64,000 nucleotides of DNA from Chitinophaga polysaccharea (GTDB lineage: Bacteria > Bacteroidota > Bacteroidia > Chitinophagales > Chitinophagaceae): contig NZ_VIWO01000015.1 in NCBI RefSeq assembly GCF_007829335.1, forward strand, positions 32,871 to 96,870, given 5' to 3'. Of this stretch, positions 24,768 to 32,479 are shown in pieces. The position numbers and the translations under genes are program-made. The notes under the pieces are model-generated. The model searched no databases and was not told the DNA's origin. It saw only the letters and a program-made list of their open reading frames with translations. Each line of letters begins with the position of its first letter. The stretch's first letter is position 1.

Positions 24768-27236
24768 TTATGATTTTTTAATAGTCACATGCCGTCCACC
24801 CTGGAGATATTGTTCATATTTGGAGTAAACGCTTTCTGGTTGCTTAACTCCGTTAATGAACAGGCCTCCGCTGTTTTTTTCTATAGTATATTTTTGGGAT
24901 GGATCGATTAGCTTGTCGGCCGCCATCTTTTCAATCATTTCCTGGTTTTTCCTGGCTCTATCAGCGGCTTCTGCTGATCTTTTCTCTGCTTGTTTGGCTC
25001 TTTCTGCAGCTTCCTGGGAGCGTTTCTCTGCGTCTTTAGCACGTTGGTCGGCTTCGGCGGCTCTTTTCTGAGCATCTTGCTCGCGTTGCGCAGCCTCTTT
25101 ATCCCTTTTCTCTGCTTGTATATCCCTGTTTTTCGCGTCTTTTTCGCGCTGTTCAGCTTCGGCAGCTCTTTTCCGGGCGTCTTGCTCACGTTGCGCGGCT
25201 TCTTTATTTCTTTTTTCGGCTTGTATTTCCCTGTTTCTTGCCTCTTTTTCCCTGATTCTAGCTTCCTTTTCCCTGTTTCTGGTATCTTGTTCTCTTTGGG
25301 CGGCTTCGGCGTTGCGCTGAGCGCCTTCCCTGGTACGACCGATGCCTTCCCGTGTCCTGCGGGCTGCTTCCCTGGTTCTGGCTGCATTGGCCAGGCCTTC
25401 CTCGCGTTGCTTGCGAACTTCTTCTTTATCGATGGTGGTATCGAAGTGGAATTTATCTGTCTGCATGCTTCTCAATGCATTGTTGAGGCTCTTGCTGACA
25501 TTGCGGTTAATAGCGTCGAAGTCAATATTTTTCAGGGCCTTGGCAGCCTCCTGTTGAGCGCTGGTGAGCTTGTCCCAGTCAATATCTTTCAGGGCAGCCA
25601 TGCTTTCTGCCTGTGCTTTCTTTACTTCGGCAGACAGGTTGGCCATATTGATATTTTGAGTAGCAATGCGGATATCTTCCTGCACCTTTTTCATATCCAC
25701 ATTTTTCAGCTGCCTCATAGCGGCGTCGATGCTTTTCTGGGCAGCTGCTATCTGTTTGCGTATCTCTTCCCGGTCAACAGTGGTATCGTTGTAAAAGACG
25801 TGGTTACGCGTAAAGAGGTGGTTTTGGGTATTGACTTTAACGTTGGCAGTGACGTTTTGATGGACAATGTCATCAATTTTCAGGTCTTGTATTTTCACGT
25901 TGTCTACACTCAGGTCTTGCACGTCCTCAATCTGAACATTTATGGACTGATCCTTGGCCTGGTTGGTCATTGGACTGGGCGATTGAGAGGGCATCGGCCC
26001 AAGTCCTGTCTGCAGAGGCGCTAAAGGCCCCATGGAACTGGCGGGTTCAGGCAATACCACATCCTTTATCTCCACAGCGTTAGCGGCTGGTGCAGGACTG
26101 GCCACATCCAGTTGTTGACGGAAGGTACCTGAAGCGGATTTACCTGTTTCCCGGGCAGTATTGCTTTTAGGAGCGGTAGTATCAACAGGATGTTCAGCTG
26201 TTTTATGTTCTTTTCCTTTAGCGGGATTGAACCATGCAATGGATACGAGGCCAGTAGCAATGATTAAGACAGCAAGAAATTTTTGGCTATAATTAAGATT
26301 TTTTGTCTTCATTTCCATGATACGTTTAATGCGGTGAAACAGATGTTGTTTGCTGTTTGCCGCAGCCATAGTAAGCCGGTTGGCGGTTAACCGGTATTCT
26401 TCCAGGGCTACGAGGGCATGAGCATATTGCAATGGTTGAACCGTACTGGCAATAACGAGGTCATCGCAGCAGTGTTCTCTTTCAATGCGGATGGCTTTGG
26501 AAATCAGCCATACAAAGGGATTGAAGAAGAGGATGGTTTCAACAATTGACTGGAAGATATTCAACAGATAATCATTACGTTTGATATGAGCGAGCTCGTG
26601 CAGCAGCACCGCTTCCAGCTGTTCTTCGCTGAGGTTATTCACCATTGCTATGGGCAAGAGGATGAGCGGTTTTAAGAAGCCGAGCATTACCGGCACCTGT
26701 ACATGCTGAGAAATCAGCACTTTCACCTTGCGGGGAATCTGTAATCGCGCGGCAAGTTTGTCCAGGTGTTTATCCCAGGCGTTGCCCATCGATTCGATAT
26801 GAGTGGTGCGGATGCGCTGTAAATGAAACAGGTCAGACAACAATTTGATGGTCATAATAGCGATCCCGGCAACGTAGAGCGTAACAAGGAAAGGAAAATA
26901 GCCTTCGAGGTTGGGAAACAGCCATACCAGAGGTTCCTGGCCATGGTACATCACCGGGTTCGGTGTTGTGATGTATGCCGTATCCACCATTTGCGTAGCT
27001 GCTTCTCTTGCGTCTGCAAGGCGTTGAATATGCATAAACAGGGTCGCCAGAAACCAGGTAAAAATGCCCGAGAGGGATAACAACGACAGGTTATACTTGA
27101 TCTTTGCCCCCGCCTGAGGCCACAATTTAAACACTATCCGCAGGCAGGCATAGATGAGGCATGCCTGCCACATGGAATGAAGGATCGTCCATCCCAGGGC
27201 GCGTACAAAATCGCCCGTAATAGGTAGTAATTGCAT
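24768..27236 (-). CDS. BlaR1/MecR1-type M56 membrane metallopeptidase with long charged region
   Basis: An 822-residue protein from ATG 27236, 10 bp after the BlaI gene. The N-terminal third has four hydrophobic segments and the zinc peptidase motif HELAH (residues 213-217) in LLHELAHIKRNDYLLN, as in BlaR1/MecR1. A further hydrophobic segment lies near residue 315. Unlike classical BlaR1, no penicillin-binding sensor domain follows: there is a linker rich in Val/Asp strands (about 400-530) and then about 250 residues of Arg/Glu/Gln/Lys/Ala-rich helix (550-790). The latter contains a 35-residue tandem duplication (668-702 and 703-737, 29 of 35 identical). The end has FINGVKQPESVYSKYEQYL. It is predicted to cleave or inactivate the partner repressor in response to an unknown signal. 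Confidence 0.88.
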   Translation of the reverse strand: MQLLPITGDFVRALGWTILHSMWQACLIYACLRIVFKLWPQAGAKIKYNLSLLSLSGIFTWFLATLFMHIQRLADAREAATQMVDTAYITTPNPVMYHGQEPLVWLFPNLEGYFPFLVTLYVAGIAIMTIKLLSDLFHLQRIRTTHIESMGNAWDKHLDKLAARLQIPRKVKVLISQHVQVPVMLGFLKPLILLPIAMVNNLSEEQLEAVLLHELAHIKRNDYLLNIFQSIVETILFFNPFVWLISKAIRIEREHCCDDLVIASTVQPLQYAHALVALEEYRLTANRLTMAAANSKQHLFHRIKRIMEMKTKNLNYSQKFLAVLIIATGLVSIAWFNPAKGKEHKTAEHPVDTTAPKSNTARETGKSASGTFRQQLDVASPAPAANAVEIKDVVLPEPASSMGPLAPLQTGLGPMPSQSPSPMTNQAKDQSINVQIEDVQDLSVDNVKIQDLKIDDIVHQNVTANVKVNTQNHLFTRNHVFYNDTTVDREEIRKQIAAAQKSIDAAMRQLKNVDMKKVQEDIRIATQNINMANLSAEVKKAQAESMAALKDIDWDKLTSAQQEAAKALKNIDFDAINRNVSKSLNNALRSMQTDKFHFDTTIDKEEVRKQREEGLANAARTREAARRTREGIGRTREGAQRNAEAAQREQDTRNREKEARIREKEARNREIQAEKRNKEAAQREQDARKRAAEAEQREKDAKNRDIQAEKRDKEAAQREQDAQKRAAEADQRAKDAEKRSQEAAERAKQAEKRSAEAADRARKNQEMIEKMAADKLIDPSQKYTIEKNSGGLFINGVKQPESVYSKYEQYLQGGRHVTIKKS
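25026..25235 (-). repeat. Tandem 105-bp duplication inside the BlaR1 gene
   Basis: Two adjacent in-frame units, 25131-25235 and 25026-25130 on the minus strand, encode 35 residues each (residues 668-702 and 703-737). Both begin NR(E/D)IQAEKR and contain KEAAQREQDA; they differ at 6 of 35 positions. The unit length equals five heptads. Confidence 0.92.
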
Positions 27237-27246
27237 GGTAATAGAT

Positions 27247-27636
27247 TTACCTGTTTTTCTTTTGTTGTTTTTCCATGTCTGACAGATACTGACGAATTTT
27301 ATCCAGTTCTTCTTCAGATGATTTATGCTGGCCCAGGGCCTGCATAACCAGCTGGGAAGCCGAACCACCAAAAACAGTATCTATCATTTTATTCAATAGC
27401 TGTTGCTGCGTTGTTTGCTGTGAAATGGCGGCAGTGTATACATGGGTTTTACTGCTGGTATCGCGCTGCAGCAGTTCTTTCTCATGCATAATCTGCATCA
27501 GTTTCAGGGTAGTGGTATAACCGGCATCTTTCGTTTGAGATAAGATATCATGTACCTCCCGAACGGTGCTGGGGCCTTTTTCCCAAAGTATACTCAGAAT
27601 TTCCAATTCACTTTCTGTAGGCCGGATCTGTTTCAA
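27247..27636 (-). CDS. BlaI/MecI/CopY family transcriptional repressor
   Basis: A 129-residue winged-helix repressor. The N-terminus KQIRPTESELEILSILWEKG and the recognition region TVREVHDILSQ, then GYTTTLKLMQIM, are diagnostic for BlaI/MecI. The C-terminal third is the dimerisation part. The start is TTG at 27636: no in-frame ATG or GTG lies between it and an upstream TAA, so translation may be weak, as suits an autoregulated repressor. It shares an operon with the M56 peptidase gene. Two 16-bp palindromes at its promoter are the likely operators. No beta-lactamase gene is nearby, so the regulated function is not beta-lactam resistance on present evidence. Confidence 0.92.
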   Translation of the reverse strand: MKQIRPTESELEILSILWEKGPSTVREVHDILSQTKDAGYTTTLKLMQIMHEKELLQRDTSSKTHVYTAAISQQTTQQQLLNKMIDTVFGGSASQLVMQALGQHKSSEEELDKIRQYLSDMEKQQKKNR

Positions 27637-27666
27637 AATGATGATAATTAAAGATGATTATTGTTG

Positions 27667-27682
27667 TACGAATATCTTCGTA
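27667..27682. promoter_or_regulatory. Candidate BlaI operator 1
   Basis: TACGAATATCTTCGTA: half-sites TACGAA and TTCGTA around a 4-bp spacer, perfectly symmetric. It covers the expected transcription start of the blaI-blaR1 message (about 27677-27680). The same 16-bp geometry recurs at 27691-27706, 24 bp away. Confidence 0.75.
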
Positions 27683-27684
27683 AT

Positions 27685-27715
27685 CAAATGTACGATAGTT
27701 TTCGTAAATGCCAAA
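27685..27715 (-). promoter_or_regulatory. Consensus promoter of the blaI-blaR1 operon
   Basis: On the minus strand, TTTG (27715-27712) and TACATTTG (27692-27685) are 19 bp apart, an exact match to the Bacteroidota consensus. It lies only 18 bp after the stop of the upstream sterol-desaturase-type gene. Operator 2 fills the spacer and operator 1 covers the start point. Confidence 0.85.
27691..27706. promoter_or_regulatory. Candidate BlaI operator 2
   Basis: TACGATAGTTTTCGTA: half-sites TACGA and TCGTA at the same separation as in operator 1. It lies in the spacer between the -33 and -7 boxes and overlaps the -7 box by two bases. Confidence 0.72.
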
Positions 27716-27732
27716 TATTTCTGCATTTTTTC

Positions 27733-28608
27733 TCATTCGGCAGGCGGCGGAGGTTGCTGCCGCAGTTGCCGCGTGGTTTTCCGGCTACCATCGGCACTCC
27801 AGCCCGGTGCATCAAAGATATAGTGCCAGGCCTCCCGTGGGGAATGGGCCTGTCGCACGTCTTTCCAGATATCTATCCATTCATGCGTAGCGATCCAGAA
27901 GGGATTGTAAGTATGTATATTTTTAGTGAGACCGTATACTGGCCGTTGTTTTTCGGCAGTAAACGTACCAAACATGCGGTCCCAGATAATCAGGATGCCG
28001 GCATGATTACGATCGAGATAATCGAGGTCGGAGCCATGGTGAACGCGATGGTGGGAGGGCGTATTAAAGATGTACTCGATAGGTGCAGGGAGCTTGTTGA
28101 TGACCTCTGTATGTATCCAGAACTGGTAAATAAGGCTGATGGCCTGCATGCTCATCACCATCACCGGGTGGAAGCCTATGAGCGGCATCCACAGCCAGAA
28201 AACGAAGGTGCCGGTGAGATTGCCGGTCCAGTTTTGCCGCAGTGCAGTAGCCAGGTTATACTTTTGGGAGGAATGGTGGATAACATGAGAAGCCCAGAAG
28301 AAACGGATGGTGTGACTGGACCTGTGGAACCAATAGTAACTGAAATCATCCGCAAAAAAGCAGAGTACCCATGCCCACCAGGTAAAACCCAGGGTAAAAA
28401 GCCGTAACTGGTAAATTGCCAGGTAAATGCCGAAAATAACGGCCTTGGTAAACAACCCGATGAAAACGTTGCCAAGTCCCATGGCAATGCTGCTCAGGGC
28501 ATCTTTGGGCTCGTACAGGTGTTTTTTATCGATGGTGGTAAATATAATCTCCAGCAATATCAGGAGCACAAATCCAGGGATGGCATATGAAATCAGGTCG
28601 GGAGGCAT
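27733..28608 (-). CDS. Sterol desaturase / fatty acid hydroxylase family membrane protein
   Basis: A 291-residue membrane protein with several hydrophobic helices and the histidine boxes of the di-iron fatty acid hydroxylase superfamily: HRSSH (about residue 95), HVIHHSSQ (about 108) and HHRVHHGSD (about 190). It should oxidise or desaturate a lipid C-H bond in the inner membrane with O2 and an electron donor. The substrate is unknown; no hopanoid, carotenoid or sphingolipid genes are adjacent. The C-terminus is proline-rich. It is upstream of blaI on the same strand but has a separate promoter between them. Confidence 0.85.
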   Translation of the reverse strand: MPPDLISYAIPGFVLLILLEIIFTTIDKKHLYEPKDALSSIAMGLGNVFIGLFTKAVIFGIYLAIYQLRLFTLGFTWWAWVLCFFADDFSYYWFHRSSHTIRFFWASHVIHHSSQKYNLATALRQNWTGNLTGTFVFWLWMPLIGFHPVMVMSMQAISLIYQFWIHTEVINKLPAPIEYIFNTPSHHRVHHGSDLDYLDRNHAGILIIWDRMFGTFTAEKQRPVYGLTKNIHTYNPFWIATHEWIDIWKDVRQAHSPREAWHYIFDAPGWSADGSRKTTRQLRQQPPPPAE

Positions 28609-28646
28609 ACATAGCAGGTTTGTGTTACTGAAGTTAAGGAATAAAG

Positions 28647-28697
28647 CAGAAAATAGAAAGCCCCCATGCGGTGAGCGCGGGGGCTTTCTGTTTTCTG
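28647..28697 (-). terminator. Terminator after the DUF4249 lipoprotein gene
   Basis: Nineteen-base arms at 28647-28665 and 28679-28697 pair with one G-U; the core is GAAAGCCCCC with GGGGGCTTTC. It lies 10 bp after the DUF4249 stop. On the minus strand the GC core is followed by a T-rich CTATTTTC. Confidence 0.85.
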
Positions 28698-28706
28698 TGT
28701 CAAAAA

Positions 28707-29573
28707 TTACTTGATAATCGTTTTCTCTGCCTTGCTTACAGCGGAGGTACCAAAGCGGCCCAGTATTCTTACTTTACCGTTAGCTGTTGTATTTTCTACA
28801 TTGCTTTTCACATTTTCCAACACCTTGGCAAACAAGCCACCAGCATTTACCTGGTCGTTTACCTGTTTGAGGAATTCGTAACTGGCATAAGTGAGAGAAG
28901 ATAAGCGGACAATTACTTTTTCATTCGCCAGGAATGGTTTCTGATAGTCCGTTATACCTTCCTGGAGCGGGAGGATAAAGGGGATCCCATCTGCTACGCC
29001 ATCATCGAAAGATCCGTCTACGGAGAAGTTATCTTCCAGCCGTCTGAGCGTATCATTGCGGTAGGAGCGAATCCAGTAGTAGTCGGTGCCGCCGGCCAGG
29101 TCTTTGGCATAGAACTTTGCATAAAAACCTTCTTTACCGCTAAGCGCTTCTTCTTTTTTCTTGAATTCGTAGGTGATAGAATCTATTTGTGGTACTCTTT
29201 TGATGCTGTCGTAGGCATCGAAGGTTTCATTTTTATATTGAATGTGCAGTTTATAGGCATGTCCAACTACGCCGATAGGCTTGCTGGTAGCGTCGTAGCT
29301 ATACATTTTATTTTTAAAAACAAACGGGTAGGAGGTGCCGGTGGTGAGGTCTGTTAGCGTGATAGTAGCATCATCGATGATGGGAGCTGGGTTATCATCA
29401 GTGTAAGGAACAGACATTGTAAACCGGATGTTTTGTTGGCCGGTTTCGGTGGTAATCCAGGCGTCGAGCACGGGGTAAGACGTGCCTTTGGCGATGTTCA
29501 GATCGATTTTGTCTTCGCAGGCGGTTAATCCTGCTACGACTGCCGACAATATAAACAACAATGATTTTTTCAT
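28707..29573 (-). CDS. DUF4249 domain lipoprotein
   Basis: A 288-residue protein from ATG 29573, chosen because the lipoprotein signal MKKSLLF...LTAC (Cys19) starts there. After EDKIDLNI it follows the DUF4249 pattern: VLDAWITTETGQQNIRFT, DDATITLTD, GHAYKLHI and YYWIRSYRND. In Bacteroidota such lipoproteins are encoded directly after TonB-dependent receptors, as here (21 bp). The pair probably takes up or surface-binds an unknown ligand. The gene ends in a strong hairpin. Confidence 0.88.
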   Translation of the reverse strand: MKKSLLFILSAVVAGLTACEDKIDLNIAKGTSYPVLDAWITTETGQQNIRFTMSVPYTDDNPAPIIDDATITLTDLTTGTSYPFVFKNKMYSYDATSKPIGVVGHAYKLHIQYKNETFDAYDSIKRVPQIDSITYEFKKKEEALSGKEGFYAKFYAKDLAGGTDYYWIRSYRNDTLRRLEDNFSVDGSFDDGVADGIPFILPLQEGITDYQKPFLANEKVIVRLSSLTYASYEFLKQVNDQVNAGGLFAKVLENVKSNVENTTANGKVRILGRFGTSAVSKAEKTIIK

Positions 29574-29594
29574 CTGATTGAATTTTTTGGACAA

Positions 29595-31976
29595 TTAGAA
29601 CTTAAAGTTGTACGTGATACCAGGAATAATAGATCCTATGATAGAGAGGCGGGTAGCTTCGCGTTTGGTAGGATCGTCTTCATTCTGTTTAAAGTAGATG
29701 GTATATGCATTTCTGCGGCCATATACGTTGTACAGGGAGAACACCCATTCACCTTTCCAGCGCTTGAGTTGTTTGCCTTTAAGGGTCATAGACAGGTCGA
29801 GGCGATGGTATGCCGGTAAGCGGTAATTGTTACGTTTTTCGGTACTGTTGTAAGGAATGTCCCAGCCCTGGAATTCCAGCCTGTTGTCGGCAAAAGTGCC
29901 CGGGGTGCCAGAAGCAAATACCCAGTTGGCCGACAGGGAAGTCCGTTTGGTGAAGGTATGCGTTAACACGAGGTTCAGGTTATGTGTACGGTCGTAGCGA
30001 TTCAGGAACCATTCATTCATGCTGATACCGGGTGTTTTTCTTTCGGTGCGCGATAGCGTATAGCTTACCCAACCTGTTGTTTTACCGATATCTTTTTTCG
30101 CATAAAGTTCCAGGCCGTAGGCGCGTCCCTGTGAAGGCAGCAAGTCTGCTTCAATCAACGGGTTGAGCTGAAGGTTGGCGTTATCGATATAATCTACCTG
30201 GTTATCGGTGGTTTTATAGAATACTTCGGCTGATAATTCGTAAGCATCGTTAGGTGCATTGTAGAAGTAGCCGGCAGTATACTGATCTGCTACCATTGGT
30301 TTGATATTGTTGGTGCTGGGCGTCCAGATGTCCAACGGAGTAGGGGAAGCGGTATTGGAGAGCTGGTGCATGAACTGCGTTGTTCTGCTATAGGCCACCT
30401 TTACGGCATGCTCATCAGAGAACGCATACCTGGCGCTGATCCTGGGTTCGAAATAGTAGTAGCCTTTTATCAGTTCATTAGAGCCGTATTGTTTGATGTC
30501 GAGCAGTCTTTTGCGGATACCGGGCGTGGTATCGGCATACATGTAAGCATTACCGGTACCTACAAATTGATACGCTGATAATCTTCCGCCGTACTGGATA
30601 CCAAATTTCTTGGAAGGCTTGTATTCGTGATCGATGTATACGGCTGATTCCAGCGCATGTTGATCCGTGATTTTCTTCACATGTACATCGCCGTCGTTTA
30701 CGCTGGTACCTGTACCCGGTTTGAACGTATAGTAAATGCCCTGTACGCCGAAATGCAGGCTGTTAGAGGAATTGATATAGTAAGTAAAAGAAGGTTTCAG
30801 GCCGTAGTTGATGATGTTGGAAGTCCAGTCGTAAGCTTGTTCCACTTCTCCCGGTTTTTTCTTGGAGTCGTTCGTGAACTTCAGGCTATAGTCGTATTTG
30901 CTATAGTAGGTGGTGAGGTTGAGGAACAGGCGGTTGGTGAAAACGTGGTTCCAACGTACGGTGGCAGTACTGTTGCCCCAGTTCATATTTACATCTTTCC
31001 CGAAGCCGAATACATCTCTCCCGAAGTAACCACTTACGAAGAGGGCGTTATTTTTATCGAATTTATAGTTGGCTTTGGCGGTAAGGTCGTAGAAATTGAG
31101 TTTGGTATCTTTCATATCTCCCTTTACAAAGGGTTTCATGAGCAGGTCGATATAGGATCTTCTGCCGGCCACGATGAAGGAGCCTTTATCTTTTACGATG
31201 GGGGCTTCTACTGAAAGGCGACTAAAGATGTTACCGATACCGCCGTTGAGGGTGAGGTTTTGGTTATTGCCATCTTTCATGCGGATATCGAGTACGGAAG
31301 AAGTACGACCGCCATATTCCGCCGGAAAACCGCCTTTGATGAGGTTGAGGCTTTTCACGGCATCCGGGTTAAATACGGAGAAGAACCCGAGCATGTGGGT
31401 AGAGTTATATACGGGGGCTTCGTCCAGCAGGATGAGGTTTTCATCGCTGTTACCGCCGCGAACGTTGAACCCGGAGGAGCCTTCTCCCACGGTATTTACG
31501 CCTGGGAGGGTCTGGATAGCCCTGAGTACGTCTACTTCACCCATGAAGGTGGGCATCTTCTTCATTTGCTGAATATCCAGTTTATTGATACTGGTGTTAA
31601 GGGTATTCACGGTTCTTTCCTGTTTCTGGCCGTTTACCGTTACCACGTTGAGCTGACTGCTGGTAGCTTCCATGCGTACATCGATGGTGGTGTTTTTTGT
31701 TAGTTTAACGGTAGTTTTATAAGGAGCGTAGCCCATATAGGAGAATTGTATTTCATGTTCTCCGGCAGGAAGGGTCAGTGAATAAAAGCCGTACTGATTG
31801 GTAACAGTACCAATGGTGGTACCGCTTTTACCGATGGAGATGCCTACGAGGCTTTCTCCGTTTTGTTTGTCTTTAACATAGCCGCTTACGGTATATCGTT
31901 GCTGCTGAGCAGTCGTTGTTTGTCCCGCCAGCATTAGCAACAGCAGTGACAGCAACAGGGTCGCCTTAGTTTTCAT
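29595..31976 (-). CDS. TonB-dependent receptor with carboxypeptidase-like regulatory domain
   Basis: A 793-residue outer membrane receptor from ATG 31976, where a clear signal peptide begins (MKTKATLLLSLLL, cut near TTTAQ). It has a carboxypeptidase-D regulatory-like domain (about 27-110), a plug with PGVNTVGEGSSGFNVRGGN and LILLDEAPVYN, and a 22-strand-type barrel ending ITYNFKF. It belongs to the receptor group that pairs with DUF4249 lipoproteins, not to SusC. The ligand is unknown. A -7-like TATTTTTG lies upstream (minus strand, 32047-32040), just after the terminator of the preceding gene. Confidence 0.9.
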   Translation of the reverse strand: MKTKATLLLSLLLLMLAGQTTTAQQQRYTVSGYVKDKQNGESLVGISIGKSGTTIGTVTNQYGFYSLTLPAGEHEIQFSYMGYAPYKTTVKLTKNTTIDVRMEATSSQLNVVTVNGQKQERTVNTLNTSINKLDIQQMKKMPTFMGEVDVLRAIQTLPGVNTVGEGSSGFNVRGGNSDENLILLDEAPVYNSTHMLGFFSVFNPDAVKSLNLIKGGFPAEYGGRTSSVLDIRMKDGNNQNLTLNGGIGNIFSRLSVEAPIVKDKGSFIVAGRRSYIDLLMKPFVKGDMKDTKLNFYDLTAKANYKFDKNNALFVSGYFGRDVFGFGKDVNMNWGNSTATVRWNHVFTNRLFLNLTTYYSKYDYSLKFTNDSKKKPGEVEQAYDWTSNIINYGLKPSFTYYINSSNSLHFGVQGIYYTFKPGTGTSVNDGDVHVKKITDQHALESAVYIDHEYKPSKKFGIQYGGRLSAYQFVGTGNAYMYADTTPGIRKRLLDIKQYGSNELIKGYYYFEPRISARYAFSDEHAVKVAYSRTTQFMHQLSNTASPTPLDIWTPSTNNIKPMVADQYTAGYFYNAPNDAYELSAEVFYKTTDNQVDYIDNANLQLNPLIEADLLPSQGRAYGLELYAKKDIGKTTGWVSYTLSRTERKTPGISMNEWFLNRYDRTHNLNLVLTHTFTKRTSLSANWVFASGTPGTFADNRLEFQGWDIPYNSTEKRNNYRLPAYHRLDLSMTLKGKQLKRWKGEWVFSLYNVYGRRNAYTIYFKQNEDDPTKREATRLSIIGSIIPGITYNFKF

Positions 31977-32079
31977 AAAAATTAAGTCCGGTTTGGTAAA
32001 ATATGCGTGCTGATTTTCCAACACGTAAATAAGACGTGGCAAAAATATTGTACCCCTACGGCAATAAATTATTTTTTTT

Positions 32080-32131
32080 ATAATAGAAAAAGCTGCCGGC
32101 GCGGATAAGCTATTTATCCGGTCGCCGGCAG
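32080..32131 (-). terminator. Intrinsic terminator of the small gene at 32159
   Basis: CTGCCGGCG (32093-32101) pairs with CGCCGGCAG (32123-32131), with an inner GGATAA/TTATCC extension. On the minus strand the stem is followed by TTTTTCTATTATAAAAAAA. It lies 28 bp after the stop. Confidence 0.88.
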
Positions 32132-32158
32132 GGTAGCAAGGTAACTTGCCTGGTATGA

Positions 32159-32371
32159 TCAGTCGAGTATATCGCAGTAAAATCCAAGCCTGGTAACGAA
32201 GTCAATGATGGTTTGTTCCGCCATTGACTGAAGGCTTACCACCCGTAATACCCGGTCACAGTCTTCCAGGTCCAGTGTACAATCTTTAACATTGAATTGT
32301 GAGGAAATGGCGCTAATCACATGGTTTCTATCCTGAACAGTTGTAATATTGGTACGGAATATTCCCAGCAT
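32159..32371 (-). CDS. Small protein with an HMA-like pattern lacking the metal motif
   Basis: A 70-residue protein. The order of segments (FRTNITTVQ strand, helix HVISAISSQF, VKDCTLDLED strand, VLRVVSL strand, helix MAEQTIIDFVTRLGF, CDILD strand) fits the beta-alpha-beta-beta-alpha-beta ferredoxin fold of HMA domains, but there is no CxxC in the first loop. Cysteines occur at VKDC, EDCDR and FYCDI. It is divergent from an AraC-type regulator across a palindrome-rich region, and has its own terminator. The regulator may control it. Function is unknown. Confidence 0.65.
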   Translation of the reverse strand: MLGIFRTNITTVQDRNHVISAISSQFNVKDCTLDLEDCDRVLRVVSLQSMAEQTIIDFVTRLGFYCDILD

Positions 32372-32385
32372 AAAGTACTTATTTT

Positions 32386-32402
32386 AAATATTCGGAATAT
32401 TT
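32386..32402. promoter_or_regulatory. 17-bp palindrome in the small gene / araC intergenic region
   Basis: AAATATTC-G-GAATATTT, perfectly symmetric. The core GGAATATTC recurs at 32356-32364, close to the start codon of the small gene at 32371. Another perfect palindrome, CGCAAATTTGCG, lies at 32406-32417. Together they form a likely regulator-binding region. Confidence 0.5.
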
Positions 32403-32479
32403 TTACGCAAATTTGCGCTAGTTATCCCATATGACTGTTACACTAAACGGATAAATACTTATACGAAACGGATTATTTT

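Noticed and set aside
24990..26024. A 344-codon open frame on the plus strand opposite the blaR1 gene
   Set aside because: It mirrors the repetitive Arg/Glu/Gln-rich coding of the minus-strand gene and has no recognisable domain; its protein is a Phe/Leu/Gly-rich artefact.
24768..27706. Beta-lactam resistance locus
   Set aside because: The BlaI/BlaR1 genes are real, but no beta-lactamase or penicillin-binding protein gene is in the window, and the BlaR1 sensor domain is absent.
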